Notes: generated from the sequence alone by a model not told the origin. Positions 18,585-28,524 are shown, counted from the stretch's first letter. The stretch: 64,000 nt of DNA from Hoylesella pleuritidis JCM 14110 (GCF_000613725.1 NZ_BAJN01000004.1:1-64000); one strand, 5' to 3'. A program made the numbers and translations.

Positions 18585-21539
18585 ATGAGCATCAGATTAA
18601 ATAAAGCATTACGTGAATTAAACATCGGACTTCAAACGGCCGTTGAGTTCTTGGAGAAACGAAACGAACTGGGAGAAGTGAAAAACGAACTGAGTTTCAA
18701 ACTCAGTGAGGCCCAATACCAAGCGCTGATCGAAGCTTTCAAGCAGGATGCAGAGGTCCGTAGCCAGGCCGAACGCCTTTTCTCGAAGAAGTCCAAAGAT
18801 AAGAAGCCTTCGCGAGAGGCCAAAGACAATCGGGCAGAGAGTCTGCTCAAATCGACCAAACAACAGCAGTTTAAACCGCTGGGTAAAATCGATCTCGACA
18901 ACGTCGGTAAGAAACCGGCTGCCGATATACCTGTCGAGTCTGCGCAGGAGATGGCTCCGAAGAAAGAATCTTCTGCCAAAAGCGCCGCTTCCGAAGCATC
19001 GGAAAAGACAGCTCCGTCAACAATCGAACCGACTGTTGTACAAGAAAAGCAAGACGCAAAAGCCGTTGTGTCGACTGAAAAAGAGACAAACGTGCAACCC
19101 GTTGATAATGAGATGGTTGTAAAGTTGGGTGAGCCTGCTGCGCAACTAACGGTAAATCGCGATGCAACTAACGGTAAATCGCAGCACGAAAAGCCGTTAA
19201 ACGCAGTGCAAGTAACGGTATCTGAGAAACCGACTGATGATATCCCTGTTTCCGAGGGAGTAAAATCCGTAGAACAAGGCGTATCTGAATCTGCCGAAGA
19301 CAAGTCTTCCGGCCCCGCTATTTTCCAGTTGAAGAGTGAGAAAGCGATGCTCAACGCGCCCAAGGTAAACGTACTCGGGAAAATCGATCTCGATGCAATC
19401 AACCAGAGTACACGGCCTAAGAAGAAGTCGAAAGAAGAACGACGGAAAGAGCGCGAAGAGAAAAACCGACAGGCAGGAGGCGAGCGTAAGAAGCGGGTTC
19501 GTATCAACAAGGAGCGCGTAGATATCAATGCTGCGGCCAATCAGCCTGCGAATACCGGTAATTCGGCCGCAAACAAAAATGCCTCCGGTAAGAAAAGCAA
19601 GAACCGCAAGCGCAATCGCAAGCCTTTGGAAGTGAACGAAGAGGATGTAGCACGCCAAGTAAAGGAGACGCTGGCACGGCTTACCAATAAACAGAATCAG
19701 AACAAGAAGGGTGCGAAGTACCGCAAAGAGAAGCGCGATGCCGTGCAGGAGAAGCTCAACGAAGAGGCTCGTGCCGAGCGCAAAGACAGCAAAACGCTGA
19801 AGCTCACGGAGTTTGTCACCGTCAGCGAACTTGCAACGATGATGGATGTATCGGTCAATCAGGTTATCGGTACGTTGATGAGTGTCGGCATTATGGTGTC
19901 GATCAACCAGCGCCTGGATGCCGAAACAATCAATCTTGTTGCCGAAGAGTTCGGCTTCAAGACTGAATATGTGAGTGCCGAAGTGTCTGAAGCCGTGACC
20001 GAAGAGGCCGACGACGAGTCGGAACTCGTATCGCGCGCGCCCATTGTAACGGTGATGGGACACGTGGATCACGGTAAGACATCGCTGCTCGACTACATTC
20101 GCAAGACCAATGTCATTGCGGGTGAGGCCGGCGGAATCACTCAACACATCGGTGCTTACAACGTGAAGCTCGAAGACGGACGCCGTATCACTTTCTTGGA
20201 TACCCCGGGACACGAAGCGTTTACGGCTATGCGTGCCCGCGGAACACAGGTTACCGACATCGCGATTATCATCATTGCGGCCGACGACAGTGTGATGCCG
20301 ACCACGCGCGAGGCTATTGCGCATGCTCAAGCAGCTAATGTGCCGATGGTGTTTGCCATCAACAAGATTGATAAACCGGGTGCCAACTCTGACAAAATAC
20401 GTGAAGATCTTTCGCAAATGAACCTTCTTGTGGAAGATTGGGGTGGTAAATACCAGTGTCAGGAGATTAGTGCCAAGCAGGGGTTGGGCGTGAAAGAGCT
20501 CTTGGAAAAGGTGCTTCTCGAAGCCGAAATGCTTGACTTGAAGGCTAATCCCAATCGAAAGGCTACGGGAAGTATCATTGAATCGTCATTAGATAAAGGT
20601 CGCGGATATGTCAGTACGCTGCTCGTGAGCAACGGAACACTGCGGGTGGGCGACAATGTAATCGCCGGAACCAGTTGGGGTCGAATCAAAGCGATGTTCA
20701 ACGAGCGCAATCAGCGCATCGAAGAAGCATGTCCTGCTGAGCCTGCTATTATCTTGGGACTCAATGGTGCACCGACAGCCGGCGACACATTCCACGTTTT
20801 AGAGATCGAGCAAGAGGCTCGCGACATCGCCAACAAACGATTGCAGCTGCAACGAGAGCAAGGTCTTCGCACGCAGAAACGATTAACGCTGAGCGACATC
20901 TCACATCGAATTGCCTTAGGATCATTCAAAGAACTGAACATCATTGTCAAAGGAGATACCGACGGTTCGATAGAAGCGCTGAGCGATTCGTTCATCAAAC
21001 TGTCTACCGAAAAGATCAAAGTAGACGTCATTTACAAGGCCGTTGGACAGATTTCAGAGAGTGATGTCACCCTGGCCGATGCTTCTGACGCCATCATAGT
21101 GGGCTTCCAAGTGCGCCCGTCGGCTGCTGCACGCAAGCTGGCTGAGCAAGAAGGTGTAGAGATCAATACCTATTCCGTGATCTACGACGCCATCGACGAC
21201 GTGAAGTCTGCAATGATCGGAATGCTCGATAAAGTGAAGAAAGAAGTGGTAACAGGTGAAGTTGAGGTGCGCGAAGTATTCAAAATATCGAAGGTCGGAA
21301 CTGTTGCCGGTGCCTTTGTAACCGAAGGCAAGGTGCACAGAAGCGACAAAGCGCGGCTTGTTCGCGACGGAATTGTAATCCATACAGGCGATCTCAACGC
21401 CTTGAAACGTTATAAAGACGATGTTAAAGAGGTGGCTTCCGGCTTCGAGTGCGGTATCAGTTTCGTCAACTTCAACGATATTCAGCAAGGCGATATCATT
21501 GAAACCTTCACCGAGATTGAGGTTCAACAGAAGTTGTAG
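18585..21539 (+). CDS. infB: Translation initiation factor IF-2
   Basis: 984 residues. The N-terminal IF2_N motif ([22 protein letters not shown]) is followed by a long charged linker to about residue 400 and a second IF2_N-like element ([20 protein letters not shown]). The G domain then has G1 GHVDHGKT, G3 DTPGH and G4 NKIDKP. EF-Tu-like and C-terminal fMet-tRNA-binding domains complete it. It places initiator tRNA on the 30S subunit using GTP. Codons about 186-213 of the linker are made of four 22-bp dyad repeats of the intergenic family; since 22 is not a multiple of three, successive repeats are read in different frames, and the reading frame stays open. Confidence 0.97.
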   Translation: MSIRLNKALRELNIGLQTAVEFLEKRNELGEVKNELSFKLSEAQYQALIEAFKQDAEVRSQAERLFSKKSKDKKPSREAKDNRAESLLKSTKQQQFKPLGKIDLDNVGKKPAADIPVESAQEMAPKKESSAKSAASEASEKTAPSTIEPTVVQEKQDAKAVVSTEKETNVQPVDNEMVVKLGEPAAQLTVNRDATNGKSQHEKPLNAVQVTVSEKPTDDIPVSEGVKSVEQGVSESAEDKSSGPAIFQLKSEKAMLNAPKVNVLGKIDLDAINQSTRPKKKSKEERRKEREEKNRQAGGERKKRVRINKERVDINAAANQPANTGNSAANKNASGKKSKNRKRNRKPLEVNEEDVARQVKETLARLTNKQNQNKKGAKYRKEKRDAVQEKLNEEARAERKDSKTLKLTEFVTVSELATMMDVSVNQVIGTLMSVGIMVSINQRLDAETINLVAEEFGFKTEYVSAEVSEAVTEEADDESELVSRAPIVTVMGHVDHGKTSLLDYIRKTNVIAGEAGGITQHIGAYNVKLEDGRRITFLDTPGHEAFTAMRARGTQVTDIAIIIIAADDSVMPTTREAIAHAQAANVPMVFAINKIDKPGANSDKIREDLSQMNLLVEDWGGKYQCQEISAKQGLGVKELLEKVLLEAEMLDLKANPNRKATGSIIESSLDKGRGYVSTLLVSNGTLRVGDNVIAGTSWGRIKAMFNERNQRIEEACPAEPAIILGLNGAPTAGDTFHVLEIEQEARDIANKRLQLQREQGLRTQKRLTLSDISHRIALGSFKELNIIVKGDTDGSIEALSDSFIKLSTEKIKVDVIYKAVGQISESDVTLADASDAIIVGFQVRPSAAARKLAEQEGVEINTYSVIYDAIDDVKSAMIGMLDKVKKEVVTGEVEVREVFKISKVGTVAGAFVTEGKVHRSDKARLVRDGIVIHTGDLNALKRYKDDVKEVASGFECGISFVNFNDIQQGDIIETFTEIEVQQKL
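19146..19222. repeat. Four-site 22-bp dyad array inside infB (array K)
   Basis: Cores centred at 19151, 19173, 19195 and 19217, exactly 22 bp apart: CTAACGGTAAA twice, AAAGCCGTTAA, GTAACGGTATC. The linkers also resemble those of the intergenic arrays (GCAACTAACGG, GCACGAAAAGCCG). No fifth site is found 22 bp further on either side. Confidence 0.85.
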
Positions 21540-21585
21540 GCACATTTGTTACCATCCCGAAGTGTGGTATGGATTTTGTATCTGA

Positions 21586-21624
21586 CGATTGTAGGGGCGT
21601 ACGTAGCGTATGTTCCTACAATCG
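21586..21624. repeat. GTAGGGGCGTAC-type palindrome between infB and sufB
   Basis: CGATTGTAGG (21586-21595) and CCTACAATCG (21615-21624) are perfect arms. The inner bases extend the stem through three G-U pairs to 18 bp around a TAG loop. There is no T run, so it is not a canonical terminator; it may be a REP-like element or a mRNA-stabilising hairpin at the infB end. Confidence 0.65.
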
Positions 21625-21640
21625 GTTAATCATTCAGTAA

Positions 21641-23089
21641 ATGATGGATAATAACAATAAGAATGCGTATGTGAAGCAAGTAGCCGAACAAAAATATGAG
21701 TTCGGCTTCACCACAGACGTGCATACGGATATCATTGAGAAAGGTTTGAGCGAAGATGTTGTGCGTTTGATCTCCGTAAAAAAAGGTGAACCGGAATGGC
21801 TTTTGGCGTTTCGCTTACAGGCATTTCGTTATTGGCAGAAGCTGAAACAGCCCTCGTGGGGACACGTCCGATTGCCTGAAATCGATTATCAAGCCATCTC
21901 TTATTATGCCGATCCATTGGCTAAGAAGCCCAAAAACAAAGAGATCGATCCCGAAATGGAGAAGACTTTCGAGAAGCTTGGCATCCCTTTGGAAGAGCGT
22001 TTGGCATTGAGTGGAACGGCAGTAGATGCCATTATGGACTCCGTTTCGGTGAAAACGACATTTAAGGAAAAGCTCGCCGAGAAAGGAATTATTTTTTGTT
22101 CAATCGGCGAAGCCGTTAAAACGCATCCCGACTTGGTACGCGAATACTTGGGAACAGTCGTTCCTTATAGTGACAATTTCTTCGCAGCGCTCAACAGTGC
22201 AGTATTTAGCGACGGTTCGTTTGTATATATTCCCAAGGGCGTTCGTTGCCCGATGGAACTCAGTTCATATTTCCGTATCAATGCAAGAAATACCGGTCAG
22301 TTCGAGCGTACACTCATTGTGGCCGAAGATAACGCGTATGTGAGCTATTTAGAAGGCTGTACTGCCCCAATGAGAGACGAGAATCAGCTGCACGCTGCGA
22401 TAGTAGAGATTATTGTAAAAGAGGCTGCTGAGGTGAAGTATTCAACTGTTCAGAACTGGTATCCGGGTGATGAGAGAGGCCGAGGAGGTGTCTTTAACCT
22501 CGTAACGAAGCGCGGTGACCTGCGCGGTAACGGCTCGAAGCTGTCGTGGACACAGGTAGAAACGGGCAGCGCCATTACTTGGAAGTATCCGTCTTGTATT
22601 CTTCGGGGCGACGATTCGCAAGCAGAATTCTATTCGGTAGCCGTTACCAACAATTATCAGGAGGCCGACACGGGTACCAAGATGATTCATATGGGCAAGA
22701 ATACAAAGTCTACCATCATCTCGAAAGGTATCAGTGCGGGTCATAGTCAGAACTCTTATCGAGGCTTGGTACGTGCTACTGCCAATGCGGATAATGCCCG
22801 AAATTACAGCTCTTGCGATAGTCTGCTGCTCGGAAGTGACTGTGGTGCGCATACGTTTCCATATATGGACATTCACAACGACACAGCAATCGTAGAACAC
22901 GAAGCCACAACCAGCAAGATCAGCGAGGAGCAATTGTTCTACTGCAATCAGCGAGGCATACCTACGGAGCAAGCTGTTGGCCTGATTGTTAACGGTTATG
23001 CCAAGGAAGTTTTGAATAAATTGCCGATGGAATTTGCCGTTGAAGCCCAAAAACTTTTGAGTGTTTCGCTCGAAGGAACAGTAGGGTAG
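21641..23089 (+). CDS. sufB: Fe-S cluster assembly scaffold SufB
   Basis: 482 residues with the SufB/SufD beta-helix core ([56 protein letters not shown] segment, [40 protein letters not shown]). As part of the cytosolic SufBC2D complex it receives sulfur from SufS and builds iron-sulfur clusters. It is first of sufB-C-D-S. The second Met (21644) is an equally possible start. It is downstream of infB by 100 bp and a hairpin, so it may have its own promoter, which I do not clearly see. Confidence 0.96.
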   Translation: MMDNNNKNAYVKQVAEQKYEFGFTTDVHTDIIEKGLSEDVVRLISVKKGEPEWLLAFRLQAFRYWQKLKQPSWGHVRLPEIDYQAISYYADPLAKKPKNKEIDPEMEKTFEKLGIPLEERLALSGTAVDAIMDSVSVKTTFKEKLAEKGIIFCSIGEAVKTHPDLVREYLGTVVPYSDNFFAALNSAVFSDGSFVYIPKGVRCPMELSSYFRINARNTGQFERTLIVAEDNAYVSYLEGCTAPMRDENQLHAAIVEIIVKEAAEVKYSTVQNWYPGDERGRGGVFNLVTKRGDLRGNGSKLSWTQVETGSAITWKYPSCILRGDDSQAEFYSVAVTNNYQEADTGTKMIHMGKNTKSTIISKGISAGHSQNSYRGLVRATANADNARNYSSCDSLLLGSDCGAHTFPYMDIHNDTAIVEHEATTSKISEEQLFYCNQRGIPTEQAVGLIVNGYAKEVLNKLPMEFAVEAQKLLSVSLEGTVG

Positions 23090-23178
23090 GAGTGACGGAT
23101 GAATGCTGATGGATGACGGATGAATGGTGAAAGATGAGCGTTTAAAACTTAAAACGCATCAATTTACAAACTCATTAC

Positions 23179-23224
23179 CTCATCAACTCACAAACTTATG
23201 AACTCATCAACTCATAAACTTATG
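23179..23224 (+). repeat. 24-bp tandem duplication spanning the sufC start
   Basis: CTCATCAACTCACAAACTTATG (23179-23200) recurs at 23203-23224 with one difference. Both copies end in ATG, so the sufC start codon is duplicated in frame. Confidence 0.85.
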
Positions 23225-23974
23225 TTGCAAGTAAAAGATTTACACGCCTCAATTGCAGGCAAAGAGATATTGCGGGGCATTGATCTCACCGTACGAGATG
23301 GCGAAACCCACGCTATAATGGGCCCCAACGGATCGGGTAAAAGTACACTGTCGGCCGTGTTGGTGGGCAATCCACTCTACGAGGTTACACGTGGAGAGGC
23401 TTACTTTAACGGTAAAAACCTACTCGAAATGAAGCCCGAAGACAGGGCCAACGAGGGCTTGTTTCTCTCGTTTCAATATCCGGTTGAGATTCCGGGTGTA
23501 TCTATGACCAACTTTATGCGTGCTGCCATCAACGAGAAACGCAAGTATTTGGGACTCCCGCCGATGTCTGCCGCCGACTTCATCAAGCTGATGAAAGAGA
23601 AGCGAAGCATTGTAGAACTCGACGCAAAATTGTCCAATCGCTCTGTGAATGAGGGTTTCAGCGGAGGCGAAAAGAAGCGAAACGAGATCTTCCAGATGGC
23701 TATGCTCGAGCCGAAATTGGCTATTTTGGATGAAACAGACTCCGGTTTAGATGTCGATGCACTGCGTATTGTGGCCGAGGGTGTCAATAAATTGAAGCGT
23801 GCTGATACGTCGACTATAGTCATAACACATTACGAACGTCTGCTTGATATCCTCAAACCTGACGTCATTCATGTGCTTTACAAGGGGCGAATTGTGAAGT
23901 CCGGCGGGCCAGAATTAGCCAAAGAGATCGAAGCCAAAGGCTATGACTGGATCAAAGCAGAGGTCGGTGAATAA
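23222..23974 (+). CDS. sufC: Fe-S cluster assembly ATPase SufC
   Basis: 250 residues from MLQVKDLHAS. ABC ATPase motifs are Walker A GPNGSGKST, Q-loop SFQYPVEIPG, signature FSGGEKKRNEI, Walker B LAILDETDSGLDVDAL and H-loop VITHYERLL. It powers the SufBCD scaffold in the cytosol. An upstream in-frame ATG at 23198 would add MNSSTHKL, but those codons are just the second copy of a 24-bp repeat, so the downstream ATG is preferred. SufD starts 17 bp after the stop. Confidence 0.96.
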   Translation: MLQVKDLHASIAGKEILRGIDLTVRDGETHAIMGPNGSGKSTLSAVLVGNPLYEVTRGEAYFNGKNLLEMKPEDRANEGLFLSFQYPVEIPGVSMTNFMRAAINEKRKYLGLPPMSAADFIKLMKEKRSIVELDAKLSNRSVNEGFSGGEKKRNEIFQMAMLEPKLAILDETDSGLDVDALRIVAEGVNKLKRADTSTIVITHYERLLDILKPDVIHVLYKGRIVKSGGPELAKEIEAKGYDWIKAEVGE

Positions 23975-23991
23975 GCAAGAAGACTGAATTT

Positions 23992-25344
23992 ATGCAAAGC
24001 GAAAAACAATATATCGACCTGTATGAGGCCAATCGGCAGGTGATTTTCGACCATTCTGCTGCACCGCTCAATGCCGTTCGCGACCGCGCTTTTGATGACT
24101 TCCGTCGCCAAGGGTTCCCTTCGCGTAAACAAGAACGATATAAATATACCGACATACAGCAACTTTTCGAGCCCGATTACGGGTTGAATCTCAAACGAAT
24201 CGACATTCCCGTCAACCCATACGACGTCTTCAGCTGTGACGTTCCCAATCTGAGTACATCACTGTATTTCGTTGTCAACGACAGTTTTTACACCCGAACG
24301 CAACCCAAAGTACAGCTGCCCGAGGGCGTTTTGGTTGATTCGCTCAACCGAGTGGCCACTGATCGGCCCGAGCTTATTGCCCGTTATTATGCAAAGTTGG
24401 CCCAAACGGCCGACGATGCGATAACGGCGCTCAACACGATGCTGGCCGAAGACGGACTCGTTGTGTATGTTCCGCGGGGCGTAAAGATAGATCGCACCAT
24501 TCAAGTGGTGAATATTCTCCGCTCGGATGTCGATTTGATGGTTAACCGTCGGGTGTTGATCGTACTCGAAGAAGGTGCAGAAGCAAAGTTTCTTTTCTGC
24601 GATCACACGATGGACGACCGCAATTTCCTGGCCACACAGGTGATAGAGGCGTACGTGGAAGCCAACGCTCAGCTCGATCTTTACTGTTTGGAGGAAACCC
24701 ATTACAAGAATGTCAGGGTGAGCAATGTGTATATCGAGCAGCAGGCCGACAGTCGGGTGAATCACAATGTCATCACACTTCACAACGGAATTACACGCAA
24801 TCGTGCCGACCTTATATTCAAAGGCGAGGGTGCTGAATGTAATCTCTGCGGCTGTGTCGTGGCCGACGGGCAACAGCACGTAGACAACAATACGATGATA
24901 GACCATCAGGTGCCGCGCTGTACCAGTCGGGAACTCTATAAATATGTACTCGACGACCGATCAACCGGAGCTTTTGCGGGCCGCGTATTGGTACGTCATG
25001 GAGCACAGAAGACCAGTTCCGAGGAGCGCAATCAGAACATCTGCGTCACCAAGGAGGCTCGAATGTTTACGCAACCGATGCTCGAAATCTATGCCGACGA
25101 CGTGAAATGCGCCCACGGTTCGACCATAGGCCAGCTCAATGATGCCGCTCTTTTCTATATGCGTCAGCGTGGAATCAGTCTTGAAGAAGCCAAGCTCTTG
25201 CTCGAATTTGCCTTTATCAATGAGGTGATCGACCAAATGCAGCTCACACCTTTGCGCGATCGCCTGCACCATTTAGTGGAAAAACGCTTCCGTGGTGAAC
25301 TCGATCGATGTGAGGGATGCAGGCAATTAAGAGTGGAAAAGTGA
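23992..25344 (+). CDS. sufD: Fe-S cluster assembly protein SufD
   Basis: 450 residues. The N-terminal helical region (RQGFPSRKQERYKYTDIQQLF) is typical of SufD. It is followed by the beta-helix domain (VVYVPRGVKIDRTIQVVN, AEANAQL-like repeats, GEGAECNLCGCVVADGQQHVDNNTMIDHQVPRCTSRELYKYVLDD) and the conserved end FINEVIDQM. It pairs with SufB in the SufBC2D complex and is needed for iron acquisition and cluster assembly. It is followed by a 135-bp purine-rich repeat tract before sufS. Confidence 0.93.
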   Translation: MQSEKQYIDLYEANRQVIFDHSAAPLNAVRDRAFDDFRRQGFPSRKQERYKYTDIQQLFEPDYGLNLKRIDIPVNPYDVFSCDVPNLSTSLYFVVNDSFYTRTQPKVQLPEGVLVDSLNRVATDRPELIARYYAKLAQTADDAITALNTMLAEDGLVVYVPRGVKIDRTIQVVNILRSDVDLMVNRRVLIVLEEGAEAKFLFCDHTMDDRNFLATQVIEAYVEANAQLDLYCLEETHYKNVRVSNVYIEQQADSRVNHNVITLHNGITRNRADLIFKGEGAECNLCGCVVADGQQHVDNNTMIDHQVPRCTSRELYKYVLDDRSTGAFAGRVLVRHGAQKTSSEERNQNICVTKEARMFTQPMLEIYADDVKCAHGSTIGQLNDAALFYMRQRGISLEEAKLLLEFAFINEVIDQMQLTPLRDRLHHLVEKRFRGELDRCEGCRQLRVEK

Positions 25345-25479
25345 AAAGGTGAAAGGGTGAAAAGGGATGAATGATGATTGATGAAAGATGAAAAGAGGAT
25401 TAAAAGAGTAAGAAAGTAAGAGATTAAGATAATGAAAGGGGATACGTCTACTATCGAAGGTGCCAATTATGAATTGTGA
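25345..25479 (+). repeat. Purine-rich GGTGAAA / GATGAA tract between sufD and sufS
   Basis: Degenerate tandem units such as GTGAAAAGGTGAAAGGGTGA, then GATGAATGATGATTGATGAA, then GAATGATGAATGAT run into the sufS start. There is no gene. Similar units occur at 23090-23130 and in the inverted repeat near 51000. Confidence 0.6.
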
Positions 25480-26694
25480 ATGATGAATGATAAATTAATC
25501 CGTGCTTCTTTTCCGATACTCTCTCGCGAGGTGTATGGGCATCCGTTGGTTTATCTCGACAATGCAGCTACCACGCAAAAGCCGCTTTGCGTGCTTGATG
25601 CTATGCGTGAAGAGTATCTCAATGTCAATGCAAATGTGCATCGAGGCGTTCACTATCTCTCTCAGCAAGCTACCGACTTGCACGAGCAAGCACGCGAAAC
25701 CGTGCGCCGGTTTATCAACGCTCGTTCGGCGAATGAGATTGTTTTCACCCGCGGAACCACCGAAAGTCTGAACCTTGTAGCCACTTCTTTCTGCGACGGC
25801 GAGATGCAACCGGGCGATGAAGTGATTGTCTCGGTGATGGAACACCATTCTAATATCGTTCCGTGGCAGTTACAAGCAGCTCGTAAAGGCATTGCCATCC
25901 GCGTGATTCCAATGACCGATCGCGGTGAACTCGACATACAGGCGTATGCCAATCTGTTTACACCACGCACGCGATTGGTAAGCGTTGCCCACGTAAGTAA
26001 CGTGCTCGGGACGGTGAATTCCGTGCAAGACATCATCCGAATAGCTCACGAACACGATGTCCCCGTGGTGCTGGATGGGGCTCAAAGTGCTCCTCATTTT
26101 AAGGTGGATATGCAGGAGTTAGACTGTGATTTCTTTGCTTTCAGCGGACATAAGATGTATGGTCCCACAGGTATTGGTGTGCTTTACGGCAAGGAGTCGT
26201 GGTTAGACCGCCTGCCGCCGTATCAAGGCGGCGGCGAGATGATTGCCAATGTAGACTTTGAAAGGACAACATTCGCCGAGCTCCCGTTCAAATTCGAGGC
26301 CGGCACACCTGATTATATTGCCACTCACGGACTTGCAACGGCCATCCGATTTATGACCGATCTCGGTCTCGATAATATTCAACGGTATGAGCAGGAGCTT
26401 ACCCGTTATGCCGTGCAGGAGCTGAAAACAATTGAGGGGATACGACTGTTCGGTGAGGCAGAGCATCAGGATGCCGTGGTAAGTTTTCTTGTTCGCGACA
26501 TCCATCACTTAGATATGGGCACGCTATTAGACCGCCTCGGCATTGCTGTTCGCACCGGGCACCACTGTGCTCAGCCGCTAATGACGCACTTGGGCATTGC
26601 CGGAACGGTGCGGGCTTCATTTGCTTTGTACAACACAAAAGCAGAGATCAATGCACTCGTAGCAGGCATTCGGCGTGTAAGCAATATGTTTTAA
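25480..26694 (+). CDS. sufS: Cysteine desulfurase SufS
   Basis: 404 residues, group II cysteine desulfurase. Motifs are YLDNAATTQKP near the N-terminus, HHSNIVPWQ, DGAQSAPHFKVDMQELDCDFFAFSGHKMYGPTG with the PLP lysine in SGHKMYGP, and the active-site cysteine in RTGHHCAQPLM. It takes sulfur from cysteine for SufBCD. No sufE or sufU is seen beside it. Two consecutive ATG codons (25480, 25483) are possible starts. rnhB follows by 11 bp. Confidence 0.95.
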   Translation: MMNDKLIRASFPILSREVYGHPLVYLDNAATTQKPLCVLDAMREEYLNVNANVHRGVHYLSQQATDLHEQARETVRRFINARSANEIVFTRGTTESLNLVATSFCDGEMQPGDEVIVSVMEHHSNIVPWQLQAARKGIAIRVIPMTDRGELDIQAYANLFTPRTRLVSVAHVSNVLGTVNSVQDIIRIAHEHDVPVVLDGAQSAPHFKVDMQELDCDFFAFSGHKMYGPTGIGVLYGKESWLDRLPPYQGGGEMIANVDFERTTFAELPFKFEAGTPDYIATHGLATAIRFMTDLGLDNIQRYEQELTRYAVQELKTIEGIRLFGEAEHQDAVVSFLVRDIHHLDMGTLLDRLGIAVRTGHHCAQPLMTHLGIAGTVRASFALYNTKAEINALVAGIRRVSNMF

Positions 26695-26705
26695 GTGCGA
26701 GTCGA

Positions 26706-27314
26706 ATGCTTACCCCACATTACTATAACGGTCTGATCGAGGCCGGATGCGATGAAGCGGGACGCGGATGTTTGGCCGGAAGCGTCTTCGCAGCAGCTGT
26801 TATCCTACCCGATGATTATGATAATCCGGCGCTGAACGATTCTAAGAAGTTGTCGTCTAAGTGTCGGTCGCAGCTCCGCCAGGCGATAGAGCGCGACGCA
26901 TTGGCGTGGGCCGTGGGAGTGGTTACGCCCGAAGAGATTGACCGAATCAATATTCTCCGTGCCAGCTTTTTGGCTATGCATCGTGCGTTAGACCAGCTTC
27001 GGGTGCGCCCACAGGCCATTATCGTTGACGGAAATCGGTTTGTTCCTTATCAGAATTTGCCTTTCACCACCATCGTTAAAGGCGATGGAAAATATCAGTC
27101 GATAGCTGCTGCGAGCATTCTGGCCAAAACCCATCGCGACGAATATATGCAGCAGCTGGCGCGCGAATATCCCGTGTACGATTGGGCGAGCAATAAAGGC
27201 TATCCCACTCGTCGTCATCGCGAGGCCATCCGGTCGTTCGGCATCACGTCTTACCACCGCCGTAGTTTCCAGCTTTTAGGTGAAGCAGAACTCGATTTTG
27301 CAATTGAGGATTGA
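26706..27314 (+). CDS. rnhB: Ribonuclease HII
   Basis: 202 residues. The signature AGCDEAGRGCLAGSVFAAAVIL carries the first acidic metal ligands (DE). NDSKKLSSKCR, the IIVDGNRF Asp, VKGDGKYQSIAAASILAKTHRDEYM and the tail NKGYPTRRHREAIRSFGITSYHRRSF follow. It cuts RNA in RNA-DNA hybrids, including single ribonucleotides in DNA. It is translated just after sufS and probably cotranscribed. Complete. Confidence 0.96.
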   Translation: MLTPHYYNGLIEAGCDEAGRGCLAGSVFAAAVILPDDYDNPALNDSKKLSSKCRSQLRQAIERDALAWAVGVVTPEEIDRINILRASFLAMHRALDQLRVRPQAIIVDGNRFVPYQNLPFTTIVKGDGKYQSIAAASILAKTHRDEYMQQLAREYPVYDWASNKGYPTRRHREAIRSFGITSYHRRSFQLLGEAELDFAIED

Positions 27315-27361
27315 GCGAATGTAATCAATTGTAAATCAATAAGATAAAAAGCGTATTTTGA

Positions 27362-27460
27362 TTAGCTGTCAATTGTATGACGATTAACGGTTAACCGCGT
27401 GCCGTTTAATGGCTTTTCGCACGCCAACTAACGGTTATTTGTAATGCGTTTAACCGTTAT
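27362..27460. repeat. Five-site 22-bp phased dyad array (array E)
   Basis: Centres at 27367, 27389, 27411, 27433 and 27455. Site 2 is perfect; site 3 is the TTAATGGCTTT form. Both module ends are seen at exactly 29 bp: TGTAAATCA (27330-27338) and TGATAATCA (27484-27492). The inner box TTATATGT is at 27473-27480, 3 bp inside the right nonamer. Confidence 0.93.
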
Positions 27461-27558
27461 TCGTGATGTAGTTTATATGTCGCTGATAATCAATGCTATA
27501 TGAGTATTGCTCAGTTTCTGTTCTTTCGCCTTCTTATTCAGCTGCGGGGCGATGCGCC

Positions 27559-27739
27559 GATCGGCCCTTACACGGGTGTAGAGCGTGGTAAAATAGGCAG
27601 GATTGGTTAATGGGATAATATGCCGATTGTTCTCTATATGGATGTGAAAGGTACGTTATTTATCAATTACGAATGGTACATTGCATACGATGAATTATAA
27701 AACGTGTTTCCGTTCACAGTCTCCCAACCCCTAACTTAG
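27559..27739 (+). repeat. Dispersed ~180-bp intergenic repeat, copy 2
   Basis: Same orientation and order as 2654-2835, with a one-base length difference across 134 bp. A short ACAC/GTGT hairpin core is kept in both copies, and its closing pair changes from C-G (copy 1) to T-A (here). It begins about 100 bp after array E and ends 50 bp before the promoter of the PASTA gene. Confidence 0.75.
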
Positions 27740-27788
27740 AGGATTAAGAATTATCAATTATCTACTCTTGATTCTCACTTTTATTTTT

Positions 27789-27796
27789 TAACTTTG
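27789..27796 (+). promoter_or_regulatory. Promoter -7 element of PASTA-rluD-ddl unit
   Basis: TAACTTTG followed by CAGC, 23 bp before the start codon. Confidence 0.65.
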
Positions 27797-27819
27797 CAGC
27801 TGACAACGAAACGAAAGGA

Positions 27820-28524
27820 ATGAAGTCTTCGGATTTTGTACAGAAACTGATGAGTAAATACCTCTGGGGCAACATTTTGGCAATGGTTGCGGTAGTTGTC
27901 GTATTGGGATTAGGCGTCAAGTTTGGGCTTGAAAGCTATACCCATCACGGCGAATCGATATCAATCCCTAACGTGTTGCATAAGTCTTTCAACGACGCCA
28001 AGTACATTCTTAATGACGCCGGACTGCAAGTCGAGGTCATCGATACGGGTTATGTCAAGACACTTCCGGCCGGATGTGTCCTCGCCCAATCGCCGGGTGC
28101 AAGAGAACGAGTGAAGACCGGGCATATCGTTTACCTCACGATCAACTCGCTGAACACGCCGACTATTACCCTGCCGGATGTTATCGACAACAGTTCTCTG
28201 CGTGAAGCGATGGTCAAACTCAGAGCAATGGGCTTCAAGTTGGGGTCACCCGAGTTTATTCCGGGTGAAAAAGACTGGGTGTACGGTGTCTTGGTACGGG
28301 GCCACCACGTGTCGACTGGCGATAGAATATCCATAGATGATGTACTGACAATACAAGTCGGCAACGGAATGCGTAGTGAATCAGACTCCATCAATTATGT
28401 AGAACCCATCGAATTGAATGCGGAAGGCGATGTCGATGAGTTTGAAGAGGTGACAGGTCCGCCTGCGAACGAGTCGCCGACTGCACCGAAACCCGCACCG
28501 GCCAACGGTCAGGAAAAGAAGTGA
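27820..28524 (+). CDS. PASTA-domain membrane protein
   Basis: 234 residues. A short cytoplasmic start is followed by one membrane helix (about residues 18-38, NILAMVAVVVVLGLG). Two to three PASTA-like units come next (ISIPNVLHKSFNDAKYILNDAGLQVE; ITLPDVIDNSSLREAMVKLRAMGFKLG), and the tail is acidic and Pro-rich. PASTA domains bind peptidoglycan-type ligands or act as spacers in penicillin-binding proteins and kinases; no kinase or transpeptidase domain is attached. The next gene starts 3 bp after its stop. Its position before ddl suggests a cell-wall role, which is inference. Confidence 0.85.
   Translation: MKSSDFVQKLMSKYLWGNILAMVAVVVVLGLGVKFGLESYTHHGESISIPNVLHKSFNDAKYILNDAGLQVEVIDTGYVKTLPAGCVLAQSPGARERVKTGHIVYLTINSLNTPTITLPDVIDNSSLREAMVKLRAMGFKLGSPEFIPGEKDWVYGVLVRGHHVSTGDRISIDDVLTIQVGNGMRSESDSINYVEPIELNAEGDVDEFEEVTGPPANESPTAPKPAPANGQEKK

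Noticed and set aside
22984..23004. A TTAACGGTTAT core inside sufB
   Set aside because: Single site without 22-bp neighbours, and it encodes the conserved peptide IVNGY of SufB, so it is explained by protein sequence. The same applies to a lone TTTAACGGTAA in sufC.
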